42,239 nucleotides of DNA, taken from Deltaproteobacteria bacterium (lineage in GTDB: Bacteria > Myxococcota_A > UBA9160 > JAJDAL01). The stretch lies in contig JAJDAL010000055.1 in the NCBI GenBank assembly GCA_029261875.1, positions 1 to 42,239 on the forward strand, in the 5' to 3' direction. Under the pieces are notes generated by a model that was given only the letters and a program-made list of their open reading frames with translations, did not search any database and had not been told where the DNA came from. Shown here piece after piece: positions 8,985 through 18,015 of the stretch. Each line of letters starts with the position of its first letter. Within the stretch, counting starts at the first letter, position 1. A program made the translations under genes and the position numbers.

Positions 8985-11900
8985 GTGCCCACATCGCTAG
9001 AACAATTCCGCGCGCGATTCCGAGAAAACCCTGCAGATCCGAGGGCTTTTGAGGCTCTGGAGGAGCACCTGTTCCTGCGGGGCGACTGGCCCGACCTGCT
9101 GGTCCTTTACTCCGATCGAATCGCCGCTCCCGACCTCGCGGACCATCCGGACCGGCGGGCAAGGCTACTCCTGCGCCGCGGCCAGGTACTCGACGAACGC
9201 TGCGACGACCCCGATTCCGCCCTCGACTGCTATCGCGAAGCCGCCCGCCTCGACCCGAGCTTCCGACCGGCTCTCGAAAAGCTACGCACCGCCTACGCGA
9301 GGCGCTCCGCCTGGGAACTCGTACTCCAGGTCGGCGAAGTCGAGGTCCAGCTCCCCATGTCCGCGGTGGACCGCGCTGATCTCCACGCGGAGCTCGGGCG
9401 CGTTTGGTCCGAGGAACTCGGCGATAGCGCGGAAGCCCGCAGTCATTTCGAACGCGCCCTCGAACTCGACCCCGCCAACGACACGGCCCTCCAGGGCCTC
9501 GCCAGCGCCCTCGAAAACCAAGCCGGGGATGCGCCCGCGGACGCACTCTGGGAAGCCGTCGTCGCCCGGCGCCAGGGAAGCGATCGGGCGCGCGCCCTCT
9601 GCATCTGGGCGGGATCCATGGAGAGCGCGGGACGCACCGAGGATGCCCTCGGACGCCTGGCCGATGCGCTGGCCCTCGATCCCGAGAACCGGGCCGCCTT
9701 GGACTCGTCCCTCGATCTGGCCGCCGCGTTGGGTCGCTGGGACCAGGTGGCCCTGCGCCTCGGAGAACGCTTCGCCGTCAGTCGCGATTCAAGCCTGCGC
9801 GTCGCCGATGCGGTCGAAGCCGGGCGCTTGTACCTCGAGCGGCTCGAAGACCCCGAATCCGCCCACGCTTGGTTCTCCCGAGCCCTGGAACTCGCTCCCC
9901 GATCTTCCGCCGTATGGCGTGGCTTCGTCGACCTGGCGCGAGCGCGTGGTGACGCGGAAGCCCTGGGCCGAGCGCTCGAACTCGCGACGGACGCCGCCGA
10001 TGCGGATGCGCGTCCCGACATCGATCTGTTGCGCGAAGCCGCCGCCGCCTGCAGCGCTCGCGGCGACCACGATGGCGCGCGAGATCGCTTGTCCCGGGCG
10101 CTCGACGCCGAACCCGAATCGCCGGAAGTCCTGGCCGCACTCGATGCGACGTACGCGCTACTCGATCGACACTCGGATCGGGCAGAGATCATCGAGCGAC
10201 GCGCCGCGCTGTGCATGGACGTCTCGGAACGGGCCGGACTCCTACTCGCACTCGGGGATCTCGCCGCCGGCCCCTTATCGGATCCCGATGCGGCGTCCGA
10301 TGCTTTCGAGCGCGCCTACGCGTGCAATCCACTGGCCCCCCTCGCACGCGAACGCCTCGCCACCCTTCACCGCAAACACGAAAATTGGGACGCCCTGCGG
10401 CACTGGCTCGTGCGCACCGCCGAACACGAACCGGCTCCGGGTCGAGCCGGGCTGCTTTGCGAACTCGCGGAGTTGAACCTCGATCGATTCGATCGACCCG
10501 ACGAAGCCCGCGAAGCCGTGGAGGCCGCGTTGGCCGAGGACCCGAACGTACCCGGCGGCTTCGCGCTGCTCGGTCGCATCGCGCGTCGCTCCGGTGACAC
10601 TCCGCTGTTGCTCCAGATCAGCGAGCGAGAGGCACTTTCCTCCGCAGACCCCGCTCGCGTCGCCGTCCTTGCCGCGGAACTCGCCGAAGCGTGCGAAGAG
10701 GCGGGGGACCGCGAACGGGCGCTCAGCTGGATCGAACGCTGGCTTCGCGCGGAGCCGGAAAGCCTCCCGGGTCTGCGTACCTGGGCGAGGCTGCTCGAAG
10801 CCACACCGGACGCAGCCGACCTCGACGCCGTGCTCGCAAAACTCGAAAACGTCGAGACCGGCGACGACCGCATCTCGACGCGACTGCGACGCGTCGCTCA
10901 CCGAACCCGACAGGGACGCTGCGAAGAGGCGCTGCAGTTGTTGCACGCCGCGCGCGAAGAAGTCCCGGGCGACCGACGGATCCTGTCGGCACTCGTCGAA
11001 GGTCTGGTTGCCGCAGATCGCCACGAAGAAGCGATCGAGCTCGAGCGCGAGCAGATCGAGGGGCTGCCGCCCGAAGAACGCGCGAACGCACAGCTGCAAC
11101 TCGCCGAGAAGGCACGCCATGCGGGAGACGTAGAACTCGCCATCGACCTGATGGTTCGCGCCGCCGATCGAGAAGAGGTGCGCGACCGGGCCGAGCCGAG
11201 TTTGCTCGCGTTGCTCGAAAGCGAAGGACTCTGGACGAAACTATGCGACCGGCTCCGCGTGCTCCGCCTTCGCGAAGCCGGGGACACCCCCACCGCGCTG
11301 GCCCTCGACCTACGACGCGCGGCCGTGTTGTCGGATCGACTCGACCGCCACGGCGAAGCGGCCTCGGTGTTGCGCGCCGCACGCTCGCTCCACCCGACCG
11401 ACCCGTCGCTCGTGGATGCACTGGAATCCGAATTGCGCGCCATCGGCGACCACGCCGAATTGGCTCGCTTGCTCGAAGATCGCGTGGCCGCAGCGGAACC
11501 CGGCGTCGAACGCGATCGCTGGTCCTTCGAACGAGCGCAGCTGCTCGCGGGCGCATTGGGATCCCCCGGCGAAGCGCGCAGCGCCTTCGAGCACCTCGCC
11601 CGAACCGCAGCGGATGACGCGATCGCATTACAGGCCGCATCGCAACTCGAAGCGCTCCTCGAGGCGCAGCAAGACTGGCGCGCCATGGCGTCGCTCTGGG
11701 AAACCCGTCTCGCACGCGCACCGGACAACGGTCTACACCTCCGCGTGGCGCGCCTCTACCGCGATCACCTCCACGATCGAACTCGAGCCATCGACCATTT
11801 CGAAGCCGCCGCGCACGCGGATGCGGCCGGTGCCCCCTGGCAGGAACTCGCCGCCCTCTACGCGGGAGACAGCCGCATCGACGATCTCCTGCGCGCGACC

Positions 11901-14900
11901 GAAGCAGAACTCGCCACGCATCCCGCGGAGTCGCGCGCCCGATTGTTGCGCGCGCGCGCCGCCAGTCTGTGGGCACGCCCGGACGGCGACAGCGAACGCG
12001 CCGCGGTCCACTACGAAGCCCTCCTGGCACTGGAGCCCGTCCAACCGGATGCCGTCGAATTCCTCGCCTCACGGCACGTGCGCAGCGGAAACCCGCAGGC
12101 AGCGACGGAACTGCTCGAAGGACGCCTTTCGGCCCTGCTCGAAGAGGACCGCACTTCGGCAGAAGTCTTCGATCTGCGTCTGCGTCTTTGCGCCCTTTGT
12201 GAAAGTCTTGGCGAAATTGCGCGCGCGATCGATTTCATCGAACCCATGGCGGGTTCCGGCCCGCTGGCCGGCGCCACACGTTTGGCGGCGCTGTACCGGA
12301 GCGTGGGAAGGCTCGACGACCTGGTGTCCCTGTGCGAACGCACGGCCGGACGTAGCGACGACCCCCGGGAGCGCGCCCAATGGAGACTCCGCCAGGGCGA
12401 CACCGCCTCGGAAATCGGAGACCGCGACACAGCGGAAAAAGCGTATCGCGCAGTGCTTGCGGACCGCCCGGGCGATCCCGCCGCCCAGCTCGCGCTCTGC
12501 ACCCTGTATCGGTTGCGCGGAGAGAGCGATTCGCTGATTCGGCTGTTGGAAACGCGGCTCGAGGGCGAACTCGGCCCAGAAGAACTCCCGATTCGCCTGG
12601 AACTGGCGGAACTCCTGGCCGCCGACGACGAGCGGGCGGGCGATGCGATTTCGCATCTGCGTCGCGTGCTGACGCTCGACGCGCAACACACAGCGGCCGC
12701 CACGCGCATCCTCGAACTCGCGGACCGCACGAACCGACGCGACGCGGCCCTCGAAGCGCTCGAAGTTCTGCTTCGCGAAACCGAGGGGCGCAGCGCCCGC
12801 GCACGCCTCTACGCGCGCCGGGGGGACTTGCTCGCTACCTCCGAGTCCCTGGCGGAGGACGCGCTCGAAAGCTACCGCGAAGCGTTGGATCTCGATGCGG
12901 GAGTGCCATCGGCCCGTCGCGGACTCCACCAACTACTCGACAAACTCGGGCGCAACGAAGACTTGCTCGCGTTGTTGAACGACGAATTCCAAAGCGCCGC
13001 AGCTTCCGAACGAAGCCAAGTCATCCGCTCCGCCACAAGCGCGGCGGAGCGCAGCGAGGATCCCTTCGCCGAAGCGCTGTGGCTCGAACGCGAAGCGCGC
13101 GAGCAACCCACTTCCCCCTCGCCCTGGGCGCGTCTTGCCGCACTGCACCGCAACGGGGGACGCTTTCGCGAACTGCTGCATTGCCTCGCACAACAGGCTT
13201 CCCGAACCGACGACCCCACCGCACGCAGTGTGTTGCACGCGGAGCGGGGGAAGATCCTCGCACGCGATGCGCGGCGCCAGGGCGAAGCCAGCGCGGCGTA
13301 TCGCGACGCCTACGCGGACGATCCCAAACCGGAGTACCTCGACACGCTGCTCCTGTTGTACGAAAAGACCGGCCAGCATCGAGAACGCAGCTGGGGCCTG
13401 TGCCAGCGACTCGAAGGAGCGAACCCGGATTCCGCGGTTGGCCTTCACGCAGCACTGGGCGCGCTCTACCTCGGCCAACTCGCGGAACCCGAACGTGCCG
13501 TCGAGCACTACTGGCGCGCCCTCGAAGGCTCCGAGGGACAGCCCCAACTCGAGCTTCTGCAGGGACTCGGCAGCGCACTCTACGCCTGTGGCCGAATCGT
13601 CGACTGGTCCCACACCGCAGAACGCGAGCTGGAGGTGCTCGATCCCGAATCGCCGGTATTCGATGAACGCCGGCGCATCCTGCACCGCCGCCTGGCGCGA
13701 ACCTACGCCTCGCAATGGAGCAACCCGCGAGAAGCCCTGCGCCATTGGCGCGTCCTCGTCGACGGCGACGAAGGTGTACCCGAAGACGAAGACGCATTGC
13801 TCGACCTGCTGCGGCAAACCGGCTGTGAAGTCGAACTTGCCGAGCGCTTGGAACGACGCGTGCGTCAACGCTCGGAAGACGGCGCCGCGTGGCTCGAACT
13901 CGCGCGCCTGCGACACGCGCATCTGCACGATCTGGCCGCAGCGGCCGACGCCTACGAGCGGGTGCTTGCGCTCGACCCGGAATCCGCGACCGCACGCCGC
14001 GGGCTCCTGGCCATATCCGAAGAACTCGAAGATTGGGAGACCGCGGCCCGCGCCCTGGAGGCGGAACTCGCGGCCGTGCCCGACGGCAACGCCAACGAAC
14101 GCGCGGCGCTTGCACTTCGCCTGGGTGACATCTGCTGGAAGAAACTCGGATCGACCACACGCGGCCAACGCGCCTACGCGTTGGCCCACGAAGCCGACCC
14201 GCGAGACTGCGCGGCCCTGCAGTGTCTCGCGCAGCTGTCCCTTGCCATGGAGGATTGGCGCAAGGCCGCCGAATGGCGGACCCGAGAAGTCGCAATTCAC
14301 GGCGACGAAAACCCAGAGCAGCGCCACGCGCTTTGGGTCCAGATCGCGCGACTGCGCATCGGTCGCCTCTCGGATGGGGAAGGCGCCCTCGCGGCCTTCG
14401 ACAAGGCATTGGAACTGGGCCCGCTGGCGGCCCGCGACTCCGTCGCCGCAGCCGCCCTTCGGCGCGCTCGCGGGGACACGCGCGGCTTCACCGAAGCGCT
14501 GCGCGAGTTGGCGGAATCCGCAGACTCTCCGCTTTCCGCGGACGATCAGCTGGAACTCGCCCGTGCCTACGAGGAGTTGGACCAAAGCGACGCAGCCCGC
14601 ACGTGTGTAGAACGCGCCCTCGAATTGGACGCGGAACACGCCGCGGCTTGGGACATGGCGGCCCGCTTGCGCGATGCCGCAGGAGATTCCGACGCCGCGT
14701 TGGAAGCCTGCCTGCGCAGCGCCGCGTTGCACACGGGAGACGCTCGGGCCCAACGCCTGATGCAAGCGGCCCTGCGCGTCGAGGGCCCGTCCCCGGAGCG
14801 CGCGGCGGAATGGCTTGCAGAAGCGAGCGACGCATCCCCCCGGAATGCCGACATCCACCTGGCGCTGGCGAGAATCGCCGAGAAAACCGGACAACCCGCC

Positions 14901-16784
14901 CGCGCGGCGACAGCGGCGGAGGTTGCGCTCGAATGTGCGGGTTCCGACGAAGGCCTTGCCGGCGTTCGCATGCTGGCGGCGCTGATCGCCGCCCGCGTTG
15001 CCCGAGCGGCCGGGGAAACCGAACGCGCCCTGCACTTCTACGAAACCGCGATTCGCGAGAACGCCGACGGCCTGGAGGCGCTCGAAGGCATCGCGGAAAT
15101 GGCTTTCGCCCGCGACGAAACCGCGCGCGCCCGGGAGGCCTGCGAGCGCTTTCTCGCGATCGCATCCCAAAGACCCGAAGGTCCGCGCATGCTCGCGATC
15201 GCCGCATCCACTTGCGCGGCCGAGTCGGATTCCAGCGAGGCCTTGCGCTATGCGGACCTCGCCCTGGTGGAAGACGAGAACCTCGAACTCGCGCACCGGG
15301 CCCGCGTCCAAGCGCTGGAAAGCCTGGGCGATTCAACCGCGCTCGTCGAAGCACTCGACCGCCTGGCGAACTGCCTCGGCAACGATCGCGCCCGGGCGGA
15401 ACAATCCGCCCGAGCCGCCGCCCTGCTCGAAGACCCTGAGCAAGCCGCGCGACGCTATCGGGAAGCCCTCGAATGCGATCCGCTGCACGCGGGCGCATGG
15501 CTGGGACTCACCGGGCTTCTCGCGGCAAACGACCGCATGCAGGAAGCCGCGCAGGCCGCCCTCGAGGGGTTGGGACATCTCCGCGAGACCGACGCCCGCG
15601 TCGCCCTCGCGCGCCTGCGGTCGCGAGCGCTCGAGGCCCTGGGCGATGCATCCGAAGCCGCACGGGCCCATGCGGAAGTGGCGAACACCGCCACCGCACT
15701 CCATCCGGAAGCCGCCCTCGAACAGGCGCGCCTGCTGCGCAGCGCCGGCGAGTGGCGCGGCGCCGCCGAAACCCTCGAACGCTTCGCGAAACGAAACGCC
15801 GGGGAAGAGGGCGAAGGGCTGGCCATTGTCCTCGTTCAATGGGGACGCTTGCTCGCCGGTCCCCTCGAGGAAATCGACCGCGCGATCGAGGTCTACCGGC
15901 AGGCCCTCGAAGCGGACCCGGATTCCCGGGAAGCGGAAGCCAGCCTCGCGGAACTCTTGAGTTATCGACCCTCGCGCTGGGAAGAAGCGCTCGCCAGCCA
16001 ACGCGCGCTCCTGGCCGAAGACCCCACTCGGGTGGCTTCCCTGCGGGCCGTGCTGCGCGTTGCGCGCGGGCGCCGCAAACGGGCTGCCGTGCGAAACGGA
16101 CTCGCGATTCTCTCGGCCGTGGGCTTCGCCTCACCGCGCGAACGCGCGCGGGCGCCGGATCGAATCGCCCTTCGCGTCGCCCAGCAACCCCAGCTCCAGG
16201 ACACCGCATGGGAGAAAGCGCGGCGCATCGCCCAGACGTGTGCGGTGGAAATCGCCGAGGCCCTCGGCGCGTCGGCCAATACCGCGACGCCCCAGAACCT
16301 TCATCCCTGCGCCGCTTATCGCGCGGCCGCCCTGGCGGCTGAGGGCGAACTCGCGGCACCCGCCCTGGTTCCGTTGTCGAATGCGGAGATCGCCGATGCC
16401 CTGTGTTTGGTGGCGGAACTCGCCGAGGAGTCCGACCAGGTTTCGCGCGATGGACGACTGGTGAACGCGCTTTCCGCGGCACTCGGGCGCCGCACGCGGC
16501 GCCGCGTGAAACGCATTCTCGAGCCCCTCACTGCGGCTCAAGTCGCTGCGATCGATTTCGACGCCTGGCGCGTTGGATTGCGGGAAGTCGCGAGCGCGGT
16601 TGCGCTGGATGCGACCGGGGGAGACTTGTCCACGGCTCTGCTCGCGCAACTCGCCGAAGATCCGAATCAGGAAACCCGCGAAGTGGGAACGGAAGACGAC
16701 CTGGGTGCGCGCATCCGCGCCAACTCTGCGGCGCGCAACCTGCTCGAGCGTGCAGTTCTCGCCTGGGTGGATTCACTGGGCTGA
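8985..16784 (+). CDS. Giant tetratricopeptide-repeat protein (2599 residues)
   Basis: An unbroken 7.8-kb frame from GTG (after a GGGGGG stretch) to TGA. From near the N-terminus to about residue 2350 it is built of TPR-like helix pairs with recurring signatures such as HFERALELDPANDTAL, YRAVLADRPGDPAAQLALC and YREALECDPLHAGAW. The last ~238 residues (from GRRKRAAVRN) are helical but not TPR, ending in a region with WRVGLREVASAVALDATGGDL. That tail resembles, from memory, the ends of other giant TPR proteins of myxobacteria and relatives. No signal peptide or membrane segment is seen, so it is probably cytoplasmic. Such proteins are scaffolds for large assemblies, but the partner is unknown. 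It is convergent with lpxC. Long open frames on its opposite strand are codon-bias shadows. Confidence 0.92.
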   Translation: MPTSLEQFRARFRENPADPRAFEALEEHLFLRGDWPDLLVLYSDRIAAPDLADHPDRRARLLLRRGQVLDERCDDPDSALDCYREAARLDPSFRPALEKLRTAYARRSAWELVLQVGEVEVQLPMSAVDRADLHAELGRVWSEELGDSAEARSHFERALELDPANDTALQGLASALENQAGDAPADALWEAVVARRQGSDRARALCIWAGSMESAGRTEDALGRLADALALDPENRAALDSSLDLAAALGRWDQVALRLGERFAVSRDSSLRVADAVEAGRLYLERLEDPESAHAWFSRALELAPRSSAVWRGFVDLARARGDAEALGRALELATDAADADARPDIDLLREAAAACSARGDHDGARDRLSRALDAEPESPEVLAALDATYALLDRHSDRAEIIERRAALCMDVSERAGLLLALGDLAAGPLSDPDAASDAFERAYACNPLAPLARERLATLHRKHENWDALRHWLVRTAEHEPAPGRAGLLCELAELNLDRFDRPDEAREAVEAALAEDPNVPGGFALLGRIARRSGDTPLLLQISEREALSSADPARVAVLAAELAEACEEAGDRERALSWIERWLRAEPESLPGLRTWARLLEATPDAADLDAVLAKLENVETGDDRISTRLRRVAHRTRQGRCEEALQLLHAAREEVPGDRRILSALVEGLVAADRHEEAIELEREQIEGLPPEERANAQLQLAEKARHAGDVELAIDLMVRAADREEVRDRAEPSLLALLESEGLWTKLCDRLRVLRLREAGDTPTALALDLRRAAVLSDRLDRHGEAASVLRAARSLHPTDPSLVDALESELRAIGDHAELARLLEDRVAAAEPGVERDRWSFERAQLLAGALGSPGEARSAFEHLARTAADDAIALQAASQLEALLEAQQDWRAMASLWETRLARAPDNGLHLRVARLYRDHLHDRTRAIDHFEAAAHADAAGAPWQELAALYAGDSRIDDLLRATEAELATHPAESRARLLRARAASLWARPDGDSERAAVHYEALLALEPVQPDAVEFLASRHVRSGNPQAATELLEGRLSALLEEDRTSAEVFDLRLRLCALCESLGEIARAIDFIEPMAGSGPLAGATRLAALYRSVGRLDDLVSLCERTAGRSDDPRERAQWRLRQGDTASEIGDRDTAEKAYRAVLADRPGDPAAQLALCTLYRLRGESDSLIRLLETRLEGELGPEELPIRLELAELLAADDERAGDAISHLRRVLTLDAQHTAAATRILELADRTNRRDAALEALEVLLRETEGRSARARLYARRGDLLATSESLAEDALESYREALDLDAGVPSARRGLHQLLDKLGRNEDLLALLNDEFQSAAASERSQVIRSATSAAERSEDPFAEALWLEREAREQPTSPSPWARLAALHRNGGRFRELLHCLAQQASRTDDPTARSVLHAERGKILARDARRQGEASAAYRDAYADDPKPEYLDTLLLLYEKTGQHRERSWGLCQRLEGANPDSAVGLHAALGALYLGQLAEPERAVEHYWRALEGSEGQPQLELLQGLGSALYACGRIVDWSHTAERELEVLDPESPVFDERRRILHRRLARTYASQWSNPREALRHWRVLVDGDEGVPEDEDALLDLLRQTGCEVELAERLERRVRQRSEDGAAWLELARLRHAHLHDLAAAADAYERVLALDPESATARRGLLAISEELEDWETAARALEAELAAVPDGNANERAALALRLGDICWKKLGSTTRGQRAYALAHEADPRDCAALQCLAQLSLAMEDWRKAAEWRTREVAIHGDENPEQRHALWVQIARLRIGRLSDGEGALAAFDKALELGPLAARDSVAAAALRRARGDTRGFTEALRELAESADSPLSADDQLELARAYEELDQSDAARTCVERALELDAEHAAAWDMAARLRDAAGDSDAALEACLRSAALHTGDARAQRLMQAALRVEGPSPERAAEWLAEASDASPRNADIHLALARIAEKTGQPARAATAAEVALECAGSDEGLAGVRMLAALIAARVARAAGETERALHFYETAIRENADGLEALEGIAEMAFARDETARAREACERFLAIASQRPEGPRMLAIAASTCAAESDSSEALRYADLALVEDENLELAHRARVQALESLGDSTALVEALDRLANCLGNDRARAEQSARAAALLEDPEQAARRYREALECDPLHAGAWLGLTGLLAANDRMQEAAQAALEGLGHLRETDARVALARLRSRALEALGDASEAARAHAEVANTATALHPEAALEQARLLRSAGEWRGAAETLERFAKRNAGEEGEGLAIVLVQWGRLLAGPLEEIDRAIEVYRQALEADPDSREAEASLAELLSYRPSRWEEALASQRALLAEDPTRVASLRAVLRVARGRRKRAAVRNGLAILSAVGFASPRERARAPDRIALRVAQQPQLQDTAWEKARRIAQTCAVEIAEALGASANTATPQNLHPCAAYRAAALAAEGELAAPALVPLSNAEIADALCLVAELAEESDQVSRDGRLVNALSAALGRRTRRRVKRILEPLTAAQVAAIDFDAWRVGLREVASAVALDATGGDLSTALLAQLAEDPNQETREVGTEDDLGARIRANSAARNLLERAVLAWVDSLG

Positions 16785-16825
16785 GAGGCCTTTGGGCCCG
16801 ACGCTGTGCGGCGCCCTACGCGGCT

Positions 16826-17722
16826 CTAGCCGGCCGCCGAGGCCGTTTCCGGGAAACGCGTCAAACGCGACAAACTGCCGGAAACAGAAGAAACCGAATT
16901 CTCCGCCAATGCCGCAACCAGCTGCTGGTGCAACGCATGCCCACCGCGATTGACTCGGATGTGGCCCTGGACCCGCGTTCCGAGCAACGCCAGATCGCCG
17001 AGCAGATCGAGGACTTTGTGGCGAACGAACTCGTCGCTCCAACGCACGCCTTCGCGATTGAGAATCCGCTGATCGTCCATCACCACGGTGTTGTCGAGCG
17101 AGCCGCCTCGGGCCAATCCGGCTTTCCACAAACCCTCCACTTCCCGAAGGAAGCCAAAGGTTCGCGCGCGACAGATTTCGCGCTCGAAGGTGCCGGCATC
17201 GATCTCCAGGTCTTGGATGGATTGCTTCTGGATGGCGGGGTGCGGGTAGTCGACGTCGTAGCTGACCCGGAAGGAGCGCGACGGTTCGACGCGAATCCAA
17301 CGCTCGCCATCGCGGATCTCGATCGGTCGGCGCACGCGAAAAACCCGGCGTTCGGCTTGCTGCTCGAACAAGCCTGCCAGGCGCAGCAAGAACACGAAGG
17401 AAGCCGAGCTGCCGTCCATGATGGGCACTTCCGGCCCGTCGACTTCGATGCGGACATTGTCGACGCCCAAGCCGTAGAGGGCCGCCAGGAGATGCTCCAC
17501 GGTTCCCACCGTCGATGCACCGCGGCCCAGGCTCGTGGCAAAATTCGTTGAACTCAACCAATCCGGGCGAGCGGGAATCTCGACCTCACGCCCACCGTCC
17601 GTGCGCACGAACACGATGCCCGAGTTCGCTCGCGCAGGATGAAGCGACAGATGTACCGGCGCACCACTGTGGAGTCCGATCCCCGTACAGGAGATCTTCT
17701 CCGCGATCGTAAACTGTTTCAC
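16826..17722 (-). CDS. lpxC: UDP-3-O-acyl-N-acetylglucosamine deacetylase
   Basis: LpxC catalyses the committed zinc-dependent step of lipid A synthesis. The 298 residues are family length. The N-terminus is TIAEKISCTGIGLHSG. Zinc ligands are His77 (in TVEHLLAAL), His235 and Asp239 (HKVLDLLGD). Glu76 and His262 (GGHALHQQL) are the expected catalytic pair. The substrate-binding stretch VPIMDGSSASFVF lies at 99-111. The gene is convergent with the giant TPR gene and stands alone here, without other envelope genes. It shows that the organism has an LPS-type outer membrane. Confidence 0.97.
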   Translation of the reverse strand: MKQFTIAEKISCTGIGLHSGAPVHLSLHPARANSGIVFVRTDGGREVEIPARPDWLSSTNFATSLGRGASTVGTVEHLLAALYGLGVDNVRIEVDGPEVPIMDGSSASFVFLLRLAGLFEQQAERRVFRVRRPIEIRDGERWIRVEPSRSFRVSYDVDYPHPAIQKQSIQDLEIDAGTFEREICRARTFGFLREVEGLWKAGLARGGSLDNTVVMDDQRILNREGVRWSDEFVRHKVLDLLGDLALLGTRVQGHIRVNRGGHALHQQLVAALAENSVSSVSGSLSRLTRFPETASAAG

Positions 17723-18015
17723 AACCCTCCCCCCCAGGGGGTTCCGGACGAATATGCCAAGAATCCGTCTTGGCCCATGTAACCAGATAGGCCATAGAGC
17801 AATCTGCGTGCCGACTTTTGGGGTTTGCGATCACTTCTCGCCGGTTTTCTAAAAAATATATGCATTTCAGTAACTTATATAGGCAGATATTTCTGCGTCT
17901 AGGGTGTTCCTCGGATCTGAAACTGGGGATGACGCTGCAGGAGTGACGTTTGAGTTACGGACGTGACGATATTATCACGGTTGAGCGGCATTCGAGCGCC
18001 CCCTCGTGACCCCGC
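17723..18015. promoter_or_regulatory. lpxC upstream region with AT-rich core and hairpin
   Basis: The 293 bp lie between the lpxC start and the end of the kinase gene, both on the minus strand, so the lpxC promoter is expected here. A very AT-rich core spans about 17848-17895 and includes the inverted repeat GCAGA-TATT-TCTGC. Nearer lpxC there is a perfect 7-bp hairpin at 17756-17774 (GCCAAGA/TCTTGGC, 5-base loop), which would fall in the 5' leader. No confident -35/-10 pair was found. Confidence 0.4.

Noticed and set aside
12933..15311. Long open frame (about 790 codons) on the minus strand, opposite the giant TPR gene
   Set aside because: It is antisense to an intact TPR gene. Its translation is low-complexity and without domain signature. 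GC-rich codon bias produces such shadows, and several others lie across the same gene.
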